Shown here: in pieces, positions 32,982-42,349 of the stretch
How positions within the stretch are numbered: the first letter of the stretch is position 1
How the letters are laid out: each line of letters opens with the position of its first letter
NCBI GenBank assembly: GCA_038260305.1
Contig: JBBSNY010000004.1
Coordinates: forward strand, 124,001 to 188,000
Direction of reading: 5' to 3'
Origin: CADCVQ01 sp038260305
GTDB taxonomy: Bacteria > Actinomycetota > Thermoleophilia > Solirubrobacterales > Solirubrobacteraceae
DNA length: 64,000 nt
Notes under the pieces: model-generated
What the model was told of the DNA's origin: nothing
The model's database searches: none
What the model saw: the letters and a program-made list of their open reading frames with translations, nothing else
Translations under genes and position numbers: made by a program

Positions 32982-35048
32982 CTACGGCTCGACGTTCTTG
33001 CCGCCGGCGTAGAGCTTCTTGACGGTCAGGGTCATCTCGCGCGAGCAGCGGTTCGGTCCCGGCAGGCCGGCGCGCAGGTGGTAGACGAAGTAGCGCTCGA
33101 GGTCGAGGACCGGCGGGCCGACGGCGTCGAAGGGCTTGCGCCAGTCCTTGTCGACGAGCACGTAGTCGGCCGCGCGCGAGATCGGCACGTGCGGATAGCT
33201 CGTGTTCAGCAGCGGTCGCTGCGAGCACAGCGGTAGGTCGGAGAGCATGTTGCCCGCCCACAGCATGCGCCCGTCGGCCGGCATGTCGAGGCGCACCGAC
33301 GCGTTCGCGGGCAGACGCTTCTCGACGGTCTTGAGCGCCAGCATGCTCTTCGGCAGCTGGTCGAACGTCGTGCCGAGCTCGTGCGCGGCGCCGTTTCGCG
33401 TGAGCCCGATGACGAGCAGCAGCGCGACGACGCTGACCCACTGCCAGCGCAGGCGCGACAGCCCGACGGCGCCCGCGGTGACGACGAGTGGCCCGACGAA
33501 CGCGAGCGCCTTGAAGTGGAAGTACCAGCCGTACTCGCGCGGACGGAAGTACAGCGCCGCGAGGATCCCGAACGCGACGATGGCGCCGAGGCCCCAGCGC
33601 ACGTCGCGGGGCACGGCGCGCAGCGCGAGCACGAGCCCGATCGCGAGCAGTACGACGACGACCGCGGCCCCGCCAGGCTCGTCGACGCCGAGGAAGAAGC
33701 GTTCGGGGAAGAAGTGCGTCAGGTCGCCGCCCCAGTTCACGAGCGAGTAGCCCGGGGCCAGCACGCGTCCCGACGCGGCGGTCTTCTCGAGCACGCCCTG
33801 CAACGGGACGATCAGAAGGAAGAACAGCGGCACGATCCACAGCAGCTGCCTGCGGCTGCGCAGGCGCGGGATCCGCAGCAGCGACAGCCCGCGACGGCGG
33901 CGCTCGAAGCCGGCGAAGAAGATCGCCGGCAGTATGGGGACGGGCAGGGCGAGCGGGTAGGCGAAGGCGACCACGCCGAGGAACGCGGCGAACAGCATCA
34001 CGCCGCCGAGCGTTCGATGGCGCACGACGTGCCACGCGAGCACGATCGCGAACGCCGTCGCCATGTACCCCCACGTCTGGTTGAAGTACGGGTGCATGCC
34101 CGTGAACAGCTCGATCCGGTTCATCCCGACGAGGCCCATCGCCGCCGCCGCGCCCCACGGCCCGGCGCCGAGCAGCTCGCGCGCGAGCAGCCAGAAGCCG
34201 AGCGCCGCGAACGCCAGCAGCGCCGCCGACAGCGTCGCGATGACCGCGTAGGGCTCCATTCCCGCCAGCCGAGCGACGGCCCCGAAGGCGAGATAGATCG
34301 CCGGCTTCGAGCGCCACACGAGCGGCACGCGATCGACGGCCTCGCTGTAGTCGACGCCGGTCGGGTGGTTGTTCTGCAGGAACTGCGCGGTGCCGACGGC
34401 GAGGTGCGCGTCCGAGCCGTTGCCGATGACCGTCATGAAGCCGCCGCGGAACATCGGCAGCAGGGCGATCGCGCCGATCAGGACCGCGAGCACGAGCGGC
34501 ACCGCGAGCATCCGCCACGACGCCGCGTCGGCCGGCGCCGAGCGCGCGATCAGCCCCGGGTCGCGGCGCCAGGCAAAGGCGCCGAGCGCGACGCCGCCGG
34601 TGAGCACGATCGCGAGCGCGACGTCGAACGGGACGAACGCGTAGGCCAGCAGCGCGAGCTCGAGCGCCGACGCGACGGCGCCGACGGGCAGGATCCACAG
34701 CGCCTCGTGGCGGCGCAGGCCCCGCGGCAGCAGCAGCCGCGTCGGCCCGAAGCCGAGGATCGTGAACAGCACGACGATCGCGGCCGAGACGTGCAGCGCG
34801 CCGCCGAGCCCGCCGCGGCCCTGCACGCCGACGTACTGCGACAGGCCGAGCGCGATCGCTGCCGCGCCGGCGAGGCCCAGCCACGCGAGCCTGCGCTCCC
34901 TCCTTGGGCTCCTGGCGTCCGGCTTCTGCGGTCCGGCGTTCGTCGCGGCCGACGGGTCGTCGGCCGCGGTCGGATGCTCCCCGGCGTTGAGCTCGTCGGC
35001 GTCGCCTGGGTCGCCGGTCTGCAGATCCATCGCGTCATTGTCGGACAT
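32982..35048 (-). CDS. Large polytopic membrane protein, GT-C-like
   Basis: A 688-residue protein: a polar N-terminus of about 50 residues, about 13 hydrophobic segments, then a C-terminal extracytoplasmic domain of about 140 residues (AHELGTTFDQLPKSMLALK to the end). An acidic loop early in the membrane part, NGSDAHLAVGTAQFLQNN, sits where GT-C glycosyltransferases keep catalytic acids. I infer a lipid-phosphate-sugar-dependent transferase, or an oligosaccharide-modifying membrane protein, acting outside the membrane. It lies upstream of the WecG/TagA gene on the same strand side and may share its pathway. Confidence 0.7.
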   Translation of the reverse strand: MSDNDAMDLQTGDPGDADELNAGEHPTAADDPSAATNAGPQKPDARSPRRERRLAWLGLAGAAAIALGLSQYVGVQGRGGLGGALHVSAAIVVLFTILGFGPTRLLLPRGLRRHEALWILPVGAVASALELALLAYAFVPFDVALAIVLTGGVALGAFAWRRDPGLIARSAPADAASWRMLAVPLVLAVLIGAIALLPMFRGGFMTVIGNGSDAHLAVGTAQFLQNNHPTGVDYSEAVDRVPLVWRSKPAIYLAFGAVARLAGMEPYAVIATLSAALLAFAALGFWLLARELLGAGPWGAAAAMGLVGMNRIELFTGMHPYFNQTWGYMATAFAIVLAWHVVRHRTLGGVMLFAAFLGVVAFAYPLALPVPILPAIFFAGFERRRRGLSLLRIPRLRSRRQLLWIVPLFFLLIVPLQGVLEKTAASGRVLAPGYSLVNWGGDLTHFFPERFFLGVDEPGGAAVVVVLLAIGLVLALRAVPRDVRWGLGAIVAFGILAALYFRPREYGWYFHFKALAFVGPLVVTAGAVGLSRLRWQWVSVVALLLVIGLTRNGAAHELGTTFDQLPKSMLALKTVEKRLPANASVRLDMPADGRMLWAGNMLSDLPLCSQRPLLNTSYPHVPISRAADYVLVDKDWRKPFDAVGPPVLDLERYFVYHLRAGLPGPNRCSREMTLTVKKLYAGGKNVEP

Positions 35049-35076
35049 CGGGGTCCGTCGGCGCGCAGCGAGGGCG

Positions 35077-35865
35077 TCAGTGCCGGCGGTGCTTGCGCGC
35101 GAGCGTCACAACCCGGCTGAGGAACACCGGGTTGCCGACGAGGTAGCGCCGCCACATCCGCTGCGGCTCGATCGCAAGCCGGAAGATCCATTCCAGGCCG
35201 TTGTCGGCGAGCGTGGCTGGCGCGCGCGGCACGCGGCCGGAAACGAAATCGAACAGCGCGCCGACCGTCCACAGCACGGAGCAGTCGAGCGCCGCGACCG
35301 TGCCCTGCGCCCACAGCTCCTGCTTCGGCGTGCCCATGCCGACGAGGACGATGTCCGGGCGGCAGCGGTTGATGTCCTCGACGACGCGGGCGTCGTGTCC
35401 GGAGCCGATCTGGAAGTAGCCGTGATGGGACCCTACGACGCGCAGCTTCGGGTACGTGCGGCGCAGGCGCAGGCCGGCCTGGCGCGCGACGCCCGGCTCA
35501 CAGCCCAGCAGGTAGATCGAGGTGTCCTGCGTCTCGCACAGCGCCGCCAGGTCCCAGATCCAGTCGGCGCCGGTCATGCGGTGCGGGATCTCGGTGTTCA
35601 GCGCCTTCGCCGCGAGCCGGACGCCGTAGCCGTCGCAGTAGACGAGGTCGGCCTCCTCGAGCGCGGAGCGCAGGGCGGGGTCCTCGCGCGACTGGTTGAT
35701 GACGTGCGCGTTGACGTACATGACGCGCTTGGTCGGAGCGCCGTCGCCGACCCAGCCGATGATCCGCTGGAGCAGCTCCTCGGGCGGATCGAGCTCGATC
35801 GGCAGCTCGAAGATCCGCGACTGGCGCGGAAGCGTCGTGATGTCGTCGTCCTTGACCTCGGGCAC
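35077..35865 (-). CDS. WecG/TagA/CpsF-family glycosyltransferase (GT26)
   Basis: A 262-residue enzyme. RVMYVNAHVINQSREDPALR, LVYCDGYGVRLAAKAL, HRMTGADWIWDLA and VGMGTPKQELWAQ are GT26 signatures. GT26 enzymes transfer N-acetylmannosamine (uronic acid) or related sugars to a lipid-linked GlcNAc in teichoic acid or capsule synthesis. The GTG at 35865 is the start; the frame upstream runs antisense to the next gene. It is in the same orientation as, and 43 bp from, the methyltransferase gene upstream of it. Confidence 0.92.
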   Translation of the reverse strand: MPEVKDDDITTLPRQSRIFELPIELDPPEELLQRIIGWVGDGAPTKRVMYVNAHVINQSREDPALRSALEEADLVYCDGYGVRLAAKALNTEIPHRMTGADWIWDLAALCETQDTSIYLLGCEPGVARQAGLRLRRTYPKLRVVGSHHGYFQIGSGHDARVVEDINRCRPDIVLVGMGTPKQELWAQGTVAALDCSVLWTVGALFDFVSGRVPRAPATLADNGLEWIFRLAIEPQRMWRRYLVGNPVFLSRVVTLARKHRRH

Positions 35866-35908
35866 GGCAGGGCCATCGTATCCGGGATGCCGCGCGCCGC
35901 CGCCGCCG

Positions 35909-36553
35909 TCAGGCCGGCTTGCGCCAGACGTAGAGGTGCCCGCGCGCCTCACCCTCCAGGCCGAGCGCGCGGACGGCCTCGGTGACGCCGGGGTAGGCGT
36001 CGTCGGCGTAGTCGTGGAAGCCGACGATGCCGCCGGGCGCGAGCGCGGGCTCCCAGGTGCGAAAGGTCGCGACGGTCTCCTCGAGCTCGTGCGAGGAGTC
36101 GATGAAGACGGCGTCCACGGGCGGCGGGTCGGAGGGGCCGACGCCGCCGGGACGGTCGAAGAGCTGCACGCGGGCGCGATCGGCCGGCGATAGCAGGGCG
36201 AGGTAGCGCTCGCGCTCGGGGTGTGCCTCGACGTCCCAGCTCGAGACCTCGCGGTCGGGCCGCGCGAGCGCCAGGCACGACGTCGTCCACGCAGCCGCGG
36301 TGCCGACCTCGGCGACGCGGCGGGCGGGCGCGAGCACGTCGAGCAGCACGCGCAGCTCGGCGGGGCGACAGGCGACGTCGATGCTCCACGTGTCGCGCTC
36401 GGCCTGCGCACGGCGCAGCGCGCGCAACCAGAAGCCCGCCACCGGGCGTGGCAGCTTCGCCAGGCTCGTCGTCTGCAGCGCGAGCCGCTTGGCGCGCTCG
36501 ACGGCCGAGCGCTCGTCGTCGGCTCGAAACAGGCCCAGGTTGCCGCGGCTCAC
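35909..36553 (-). CDS. Class I SAM methyltransferase (Methyltransf_24-like)
   Basis: A protein of about 214 residues. RRVAEVGTAAAWTTSCLALA is a variant of motif I (E-V-G-T-A rather than D-x-G-x-G-x-G), EVSSWDVEAHPERERYLAL is strand 2, and VDAVFIDSSHELEETVA with GGIVGFHDYADDAYPGV matches the Methyltransf_24/O-methyltransferase pattern. It probably modifies a glycan or secondary product. The GTG at 36553 is preferred; the longer frame to 36709 is Arg-rich and overlaps the next promoter region. Confidence 0.82.
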   Translation of the reverse strand: MSRGNLGLFRADDERSAVERAKRLALQTTSLAKLPRPVAGFWLRALRRAQAERDTWSIDVACRPAELRVLLDVLAPARRVAEVGTAAAWTTSCLALARPDREVSSWDVEAHPERERYLALLSPADRARVQLFDRPGGVGPSDPPPVDAVFIDSSHELEETVATFRTWEPALAPGGIVGFHDYADDAYPGVTEAVRALGLEGEARGHLYVWRKPA

Positions 36554-36666
36554 GAGGCAGGAACCTAGCGAGTTCTTGCGCGGGCGCCGAAGTCGCGTGA
36601 CGAATCGCCGCCGCAGACGTTGTAATTGCAGCGAATGACTCGCGACCGTCAACCCAGAGGAGCAGC

Positions 36667-37377
36667 ATGAGATTCCCGACCATTGCCGCGGCCTGCGCCG
36701 CCGTCTCACTGGCGCTCGTCCCGGCCGCGGCGCGTGCCGCCGACGCGCCGGCGACGCTCGCCATCGACGGCACCGGCGTCGCGCTCGTTGCGCCGGACGT
36801 CGCCACGATGTCGATCGAAGTGCGCGCGACCGCCTCGACGCGTCAGCGCGCGCGCCGTCACGCCAACCAGCGCACGAGCCACGTCCTGGCGGCGCTCGCC
36901 GCCAAGGGCGTCTCGCGCGGCAAGATCACGACGACCGGCGTGACCCTGAGCCGCACGAAGAACCGCAAGCACCAGACCGTCTACAGCGCGCGCAACGGGC
37001 TCGACGTCCGCATCACGGATGTCGCGAAGGTCGGTCCGATCGTCGACGCGGTGACCCGCGCCGGAGCGGACAGCATCGACGGGCCGTCGTTTCAGTTCTC
37101 CGATCCGTCGGCGGGGCGTGCCCAGGCAACCCGCCTCGCGCTCGCAGATGCCCGACGTCGCGCCGACGACGCGGCCGCGGCGGCCGGCCAGCGCGTGACC
37201 GGCATCCGCTCGATCGTCGTCGATCCGGACAGCGGGCCGGTCTCCGCCGCAGGCGCGGCGGCGTCGACGAAGTCCCCGGGGCTGGCGTTCACCGATCCAC
37301 AACCGACGCAGGTCTCTCCCGGTCGCCAGGAGGTCAGCGCGACGGTCGAGGTCGTCTTCACGATCGAGCCGGTCTGA
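36667..37377 (+). CDS. Secreted SIMPL (DUF541) domain protein
   Basis: A 236-residue protein with a clean signal peptide (AAACAAVSLALVPAAARAAD, cleavage after ARA) and a SIMPL/DUF541 domain: ATLAIDGTGVALVAPDVATM, then the helix ANQRTSHVLAALAAKGVSRG followed by KITTTGVTLSR, and RRADDAAAAAGQRVTGI near the end. SIMPL proteins form ring-like periplasmic assemblies of poorly known role. GAGGAG just before the ATG gives a strong ribosome binding site. It is divergent from the methyltransferase gene. Confidence 0.92.
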   Translation: MRFPTIAAACAAVSLALVPAAARAADAPATLAIDGTGVALVAPDVATMSIEVRATASTRQRARRHANQRTSHVLAALAAKGVSRGKITTTGVTLSRTKNRKHQTVYSARNGLDVRITDVAKVGPIVDAVTRAGADSIDGPSFQFSDPSAGRAQATRLALADARRRADDAAAAAGQRVTGIRSIVVDPDSGPVSAAGAAASTKSPGLAFTDPQPTQVSPGRQEVSATVEVVFTIEPV

Positions 37378-37515
37378 TTCGGGTCGCGCGCGGACCGCGC
37401 CCCGCGCGTGGCGCACCCGCATCGGCGGGCCGCGCCGCCGCGTCCGCTGGCGCGGCGCACCCGGCCCGCGCCGGGCGCCCTGCCGGCCGGCGCGCGGCCT
37501 GCCATCCTCAGGCGC

Positions 37516-38532
37516 GTGCCGATCGTCGCCATCGATGCCCGCGACGCGTTCGCGCCGCAGCTGCGCGGCTGGGGCCGCTACGCGAAGGAGCTCATCGCGG
37601 CGCTGCCCGAGCGTCCCGGCCTGGACTACCGCTTCATCTCCCACGGCGGTCCTGGGCCGGAGCTGTTCTTCGAGCAGATCGGCCTCCCGGCGAGACTGCG
37701 CCGCCTGCAGGCCGATCTCATCCACACGCCGAACTGCTTTCTGCCGCTGGCGCGCCCGTGCATGGGCGTCGTCACGATCCACGACCTCGCCTTCGAGGTC
37801 TTCCCCGAGGACTTCAGCGGTCGCACGGGCTGGAAGTACCGCACGTTCACGCCGCGCGCCGCGCGCTCGGCGCAGCGCGTCATCTGCGTCTCGGGCTTTA
37901 CCGCGGCCGACGTCGTGCGCCGCTACGACGTCGACGAGGCGCGCGTGCGGATCATCCCCAACGCCCCGTCGCTGCCGATCGGTGACGCCGCGCTACCAGA
38001 TCCGGACGGCGGGCCCTACCTGCTCGCCGTCGGCGACCTGCGCCCGAAGAAGAACCTCCTACGGCTCGTCGAAGCGTTCCGGCGGTTGCGCGGTGAGGGG
38101 CTCGAGCACCGCCTCGTGCTCGCGGGCGTCGACAGCGGCGAGGGTGAGCGCGTGCGCGAGGCGGCCGGTGGCGAGCCGGTCACGCTCACCGGCTACCTGC
38201 CCGACGACGAGATGGACGCGCTCATGCGCGGCGCCGACGCGCTCGTGCATCCGTCGCTGTACGAGGGCTTCGGGCTCGTACTTGTCGAGGCGATGGCGCG
38301 CGGCGTGCCGGTACTGGCGGCGCGCGCGACGGCGCTGCCGGAGACCGGCGGCGACGCCTGCGACTACTTCGACCCGCTCGACGTCGGCGACATCGCGGCC
38401 GCGATCCGCCGCGTCGTCGACGACCGCACGCATCACGCGTCGCTCGCCGCGCGCGGCCTCGTGCGCGCGGGCGCGCTGTCGTGGGCCAGCAGCGCGGCGC
38501 TGACGGTGGCGGTGTACGAAGAGATGCTGTGA
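37516..38532 (+). CDS. GT4-type glycosyltransferase
   Basis: A 338-residue retaining GT-B enzyme. The N-terminus (IVAIDARDAFAPQLRGWGRY) and TIHDLAFEVFPEDFS match mannosyltransferase-like GT4 proteins. The donor domain has YLLAVGDLRPKKNLLRLVEA and the E-x7-E motif in SLYEGFGLVLVEAMARG. The GTG start at 37516 has a weak AGG upstream; the open frame before it is Pro/Arg-rich noise. Its stop overlaps the next start as GTGA, so both transferases are made together. Confidence 0.92.
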   Translation: MPIVAIDARDAFAPQLRGWGRYAKELIAALPERPGLDYRFISHGGPGPELFFEQIGLPARLRRLQADLIHTPNCFLPLARPCMGVVTIHDLAFEVFPEDFSGRTGWKYRTFTPRAARSAQRVICVSGFTAADVVRRYDVDEARVRIIPNAPSLPIGDAALPDPDGGPYLLAVGDLRPKKNLLRLVEAFRRLRGEGLEHRLVLAGVDSGEGERVREAAGGEPVTLTGYLPDDEMDALMRGADALVHPSLYEGFGLVLVEAMARGVPVLAARATALPETGGDACDYFDPLDVGDIAAAIRRVVDDRTHHASLAARGLVRAGALSWASSAALTVAVYEEML

Positions 38533-39491
38533 GCTCGCACCACACGACCGTCCTCGTGCTGAGCGTCGACGAGGCGCCGCTGCTCGCGCACTCGCTGCCG
38601 CCCGCCGTCGCGCAGCCGGGTGCGGACGTGCTCGTCATCGACAATGCCTGCAGCGATGCGACGCGCTCCGTCGCCGAGGCCTGCGGCGCGCGCGTGCTCG
38701 CGCTGCGCGAGCGCGTGTCCTACGCCGCCGCGATCAACGCGGGGATCGTCGCGACCGAGGGCGACGCGGTGCTGCTGCTGAACGCCGACTGCGTCCTCGA
38801 CGAGGGCTTTCTCGAGGCGGCGCGCCCGCGCCTGGACATGCGCGGCGTCGGTTCGGTCGCGCCGCGACTCGTGCGCGCGACGGGGATGCTCGAGGGCGAC
38901 CGCCTCGACGTGCTCGACGCCGCCGGCATGGTCGTCGACCGGCGGCGCAAGAACGGTCTCGTCGGCCACAACGAGCCCGTCGCGAACTACACCCGCGCGG
39001 CCGAGGTCTTCGGCGGCGACGGCGCCTGCGTCCTGTACCGGCGCGAGGTCCTGGACGCCTGCGCCGTCGGCGGCGAGGTCTTCGACGAGGACCTCGAGCT
39101 GTGGGCGTCGGACGTCGACCTCGCCTGGCGCGCGCGGCTGCTCGGCTGGCGCTGCATGTACGAGCCGCGCGCGCTGGCGTGGCACATGCGCTTCTACTCG
39201 CCGTCGACGCGCTCCGGCCTGCCCGAGGCCCACCGCCGGCTGCAGTTCCGAAACCGCCTGCTGATGATGGCCAAGAACGACGCCTGGCCGGACCTGCGCC
39301 GCGACCTGCACCGGATCGCGTTCTACGAGCTGCTCGCGATCGGCCACGTGCTGCTTCGCGAGCGCCACCTGCTGCGCGCCTACGGCCAGGCGGCGCGCGC
39401 GCTGCCCGCGGCGCGCCGGCGCCGGCGCGTCGTGCAGGCCAAGCGTCCGCGCGGCGTGCATCCGCCGTTCGGGCTGCGCGCGCCGCGCTGA
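38529..39491 (+). CDS. GT2-family glycosyltransferase (rhamnosyltransferase-like)
   Basis: A 320-residue inverting GT-A enzyme. TTVLVLSVDEAPLLAHSLPP and DVLVIDNACSDATRSVAEA form the nucleotide-binding start, AVLLLNADCVLDEGFL contains the D-x-D-like metal site, and EVFDEDLELWASDVDLAWRA is the catalytic Asp region typical of rhamnosyltransferase-like GT2 proteins. The C-terminus is basic and may touch the membrane. It is the second gene of a coupled pair. Confidence 0.9.
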   Translation: MSSHHTTVLVLSVDEAPLLAHSLPPAVAQPGADVLVIDNACSDATRSVAEACGARVLALRERVSYAAAINAGIVATEGDAVLLLNADCVLDEGFLEAARPRLDMRGVGSVAPRLVRATGMLEGDRLDVLDAAGMVVDRRRKNGLVGHNEPVANYTRAAEVFGGDGACVLYRREVLDACAVGGEVFDEDLELWASDVDLAWRARLLGWRCMYEPRALAWHMRFYSPSTRSGLPEAHRRLQFRNRLLMMAKNDAWPDLRRDLHRIAFYELLAIGHVLLRERHLLRAYGQAARALPAARRRRRVVQAKRPRGVHPPFGLRAPR

Positions 39492-39608
39492 ACCGGCGGT
39501 CCGCGGGCGACAGCGCCCATCCGCGCGCGATCGGATCCTTACAAAACCCTCACACGCCGCTGATCGACCACTGAGGTCCGGGGTGGAGACTGCCATCAGG
39601 TTCCTTCA

Positions 39609-39645
39609 AGTCGGTCGGGTTACCCCTCCCCCAACCCAACCGACT
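39609..39645. terminator. Bidirectional-looking hairpin with a 12-bp stem
   Basis: AGTCGGTCGGGTT pairs with AACCCAACCGACT, with one C-A mismatch, around an 11-base pyrimidine-rich loop. It lies about 118 bases after the GT2 stop. No U-run follows. Confidence 0.5.
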
Positions 39646-39746
39646 CGCCCTGTTCGCTGTAGCGCACCCCACATAGCGGCTGGAGCAGGGAACCGCGGAT
39701 CTGCGTCCAGGTGTTACGACGTAGACCGTAAACCGCAGAGGCGGTG

Positions 39747-39777
39747 GGGCGGGGGCAAGACGCCACCGCCCCCGCCC
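39747..39777. terminator. GC hairpin with a 10-bp perfect stem
   Basis: GGGCGGGGGC and GCCCCCGCCC are perfectly complementary across an 11-base loop. The G-run could alternatively form a quadruplex. It lies downstream of the reverse-strand phosphotransferase gene and is a likely terminator for it. Confidence 0.5.
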
Positions 39778-39924
39778 GCGGCTACCTCACGCTCTTGTAG
39801 CGCCGCAGACAGCGCTCGCCGGGTCGGTACGGATTCGGCAGGTGCCGACGGACCCGGTGTACGGCTACGACGAGCCGGCTCTGTTCTTCGTATCGCGCGC
39901 GTTGGCGCGTCCGGCTGTGACGAT

Positions 39925-41046
39925 CTACTCGGGCGACCCGCGGACATCGGCGACCTCCAAGCTCGTTCGATCGGTCGCGGCGATGATCCGCCGGCAGCGC
40001 ACCTCGAGCATCACGACGGCGGCGCCGAAGAGCCGGAACTGCTTGTTGGTCGTCTGTTTGGAGACGTAGCGCCGGTAGACCTGCTGGGCGATCGCGGCCA
40101 CGCGAAACAGCCCGAATACCTCATACCAGGCCCACTCGCGCTGCGTTACCCGTGCCCCGGTCCGCGCGCAGTAGTAGGCGACGACCTGCTCGCGGGTCAT
40201 CATCCCCGGCAGATGGGTGGGCTGGCGCCGGAACGCGCGAAACAGGACGCCGTCGTCGGCCTGCACCCAGTACCCGAGGGCGTTGGCGAGATCCATGAGC
40301 GGGTCGCCGACGGTGGCGAGCTCCCAGTCCAGAAGCCCCACCGGACGCGTGAGATCGTCCGGATCGAGGACGAGGTTGTCGAAGCGAAAGTCGTTGTGGA
40401 CCAGCGTGTGCGGGCGGTCCGTCGGCTGGTTCTCGGCCAGCCAGCGCATCACGGATTCGAAGCTCCCGACATGCCAGGTCTTCGCCCGGCGGTAGCGCTC
40501 CGACCAGCCTTCGACCTGGCGCCGCACGTAACCCGGGCCCCGGTCGAGATCCGCCAGCCCGGTGCTCTCAAGCTCCAGCGCATGCAGCCCGACGAGCAGG
40601 TCGATCGCGTTGCGACACAGGGCGGCGACCCGATCTGCGGGCAGCTCCAAGCCGGCCGGAAGCTCCTTGCGCGCGATCGGCCCGACGAGGCGCGCCATCG
40701 CGTAGAAGGGCGCGCCGATCACGGACGGGTCCTCGCACAGCGCGACGGTCCCCGGGACGCACGGCAGCACCCGTCCGAGCTCGGTCTGGATGCGGTATTC
40801 GCGACCCACGTCGTGTGCGCTCTTGTGGTGCGTTCCCCGCGGCGGACGGCGCAGGACGAGATCGCCGTCGGGGTAACGCAGCAGGTAGGTGAGGTTCGAG
40901 GCGCCGCCGGAGAACTGACTGACCTCCGGGACGGCCGACAGGTTCACCTCCGTGCGGCCCGGCTCGGTGTGCTGCGCCAGCCACGCCGCCATCGCGGCGA
41001 TGTCGAAGGCGTCCTCCGCGCGGACGGCGTCGGCCCCGCCGGTCAA
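39925..41046 (-). CDS. Aminoglycoside-phosphotransferase-like kinase of the acyl-CoA dehydrogenase group
   Basis: A 373-residue protein of the APH fold. FSGGASNLTYLLRYPDGDLVLRRPP would be split as the nucleotide loop FSGGASNLTYLL plus the Lys/Arg strand, THTLVHNDFRFDNLVLD-like sequence (TLVHNDFRFDNLVLDPDD) is the catalytic loop, and VGLLDWELATVGDPLMDLA is the metal-binding DxE/D region. It matches the ACAD10/FadE36-type kinases paired with acyl-CoA dehydrogenases, thought to phosphorylate hydroxyacyl groups. A TTG at 41046 overlapping the dehydrogenase stop is the best start; no ATG lies before the domain. Confidence 0.85.
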   Translation of the reverse strand: MTGGADAVRAEDAFDIAAMAAWLAQHTEPGRTEVNLSAVPEVSQFSGGASNLTYLLRYPDGDLVLRRPPRGTHHKSAHDVGREYRIQTELGRVLPCVPGTVALCEDPSVIGAPFYAMARLVGPIARKELPAGLELPADRVAALCRNAIDLLVGLHALELESTGLADLDRGPGYVRRQVEGWSERYRRAKTWHVGSFESVMRWLAENQPTDRPHTLVHNDFRFDNLVLDPDDLTRPVGLLDWELATVGDPLMDLANALGYWVQADDGVLFRAFRRQPTHLPGMMTREQVVAYYCARTGARVTQREWAWYEVFGLFRVAAIAQQVYRRYVSKQTTNKQFRLFGAAVVMLEVRCRRIIAATDRTSLEVADVRGSPE

Positions 41047-42305
41047 GGCGCCGAATGCCTGGCGAGCTCGAGGCGGGCGACGAGCGCCCGGTGCACCTCG
41101 TCGGGCCCGTCGGCCAGGCGGACCGCGCGAGCGGCGGTCCACGCCGCCGCCAGCGGGAAGTCGCCGCACAGCCCGGCGCCGCCGTGGATCTGCATCGCGA
41201 AGTCGATCACCTGCTGCGCGACGTTCGGCGCGAGGACCTTGATCTGACTGACCTCCGACACGGCTCCCGCCGGCCCGACGGTGTCGAGCCTCCAGGCCGC
41301 GTGCAGGATCAGCAGACGCGCGGAGTCGATCGCGATCCGCGCGTCGGCGATCCGCTCGCGATTTGCCCCGAGATCGGCCAGCGGTTTGCCGAACGCCGTG
41401 CGCGACAGGGCGCGCTCGCAGGCCAGATGCAACGCGCGCTCGGCGAGGCCGATCATCCGCATCGCGTGGTGCACGCGCCCGGGACCCAAACGGCCCTGCG
41501 CGATCGCGAAGGCGCGCCCCGGACCGCCGATGACGTTCTCGAGCGGCACACGGACCTCGCGGAAGGACACCTCCCCGTGCCCGAACGGCTCGTCGAAGAA
41601 GCCCATCGTGTCGAGCATCCGTTCCAGCCGCACGCCCGCGGCGTCGCGTGGGACGAGGACCATCGAGTGGCGGGCGTGGCGGTGCGCGTCGGGGTCGGTC
41701 AGGCCCATCACGATGAGCAGCTCGCAGTCGGGGTGCCCGATCCCGGTGGTCCACCACTTGCGGCCGTCGAGGACCACCTCGTCGCCGTCGACGACCGCCG
41801 TCAGCCGCATGTTCGTCGCATCGGACGACGCCACGTCCGGCTCGGTCATCGCGAACGCGCTGCGGATGCGCCCGTCCAGCAGCGGGTCCAGCCAGTGGTC
41901 CTTCTGCGCCTGCGAGCCGTAACGCAGCAGCAGTTCGGCGTTGCCGGAGTCCGGCGCGTTGCAGTTGAAGACGTAGGGCGCCAGGAACGACCAGCCCATC
42001 GCCTCGGCGAGAGGCGCGTAGTCCACGTTGGTGTTGCCGACGCCGCCGCGGGTGCCATAGCGCTCGGCATATCCGTCTTCCTGCCCGCTGGGCAGGAAGA
42101 GGTTCCACAGGCCCTGGGCCCGCGCCCTGCGTTGCAGGTCGCGCAGCTCCTCGGGCACCTGCCACCCGTCGGCAGCGCCCCCCGCAGTGCGCTTCGCACG
42201 GTCACGCTCGTGCAGGGTGCGCTCGAGCGGCTCGATCTCGTCGCGGATGAACGTCCCGACGGCATCCGTCAGCTCGCCGGCACGGGCGGAAGGCTCGAAG
42301 TCCAT
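41043..42305 (-). CDS. Acyl-CoA dehydrogenase
   Basis: A 420-residue FAD enzyme of fatty-acid oxidation. SAFAMTEPDVASSDATN and GRKWWTTGIGHPDCELL are the FAD/substrate motifs, RTAFGKPLADLGANRERIAD is in the C-terminal helical domain, and MQIHGGAGLCGDFPLAAAW is the usual C-terminal signature, with Glu in DGPDEVHRALV. The N-terminal arrangement fits the ACAD11/FadE-like group of long-chain enzymes. It is cotranscribed with the kinase-like gene (TTGA overlap), a known pairing. Confidence 0.93.
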   Translation of the reverse strand: MDFEPSARAGELTDAVGTFIRDEIEPLERTLHERDRAKRTAGGAADGWQVPEELRDLQRRARAQGLWNLFLPSGQEDGYAERYGTRGGVGNTNVDYAPLAEAMGWSFLAPYVFNCNAPDSGNAELLLRYGSQAQKDHWLDPLLDGRIRSAFAMTEPDVASSDATNMRLTAVVDGDEVVLDGRKWWTTGIGHPDCELLIVMGLTDPDAHRHARHSMVLVPRDAAGVRLERMLDTMGFFDEPFGHGEVSFREVRVPLENVIGGPGRAFAIAQGRLGPGRVHHAMRMIGLAERALHLACERALSRTAFGKPLADLGANRERIADARIAIDSARLLILHAAWRLDTVGPAGAVSEVSQIKVLAPNVAQQVIDFAMQIHGGAGLCGDFPLAAAWTAARAVRLADGPDEVHRALVARLELARHSAP

Positions 42306-42349
42306 GCGCGAAGGGTAGATTCGCCCCCGGCCGGTTAGGCGTACACGCC

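Larger units (their letters stand above)
39492..39924. other. Intergenic region with two strong hairpins
   Basis: This 433-bp gap between convergent operons holds no gene I can support. It is AT-richer than its surroundings near 39540-39690. Two hairpins, listed separately, lie at 39609-39645 and 39747-39777 and probably stop transcription from both sides. Confidence 0.7.

Noticed and set aside
39583..41247. Long plus-strand frame across the kinase-like and dehydrogenase genes
   Set aside because: It is antisense to the phosphotransferase-like gene, and its first 340 bases show no codon bias.
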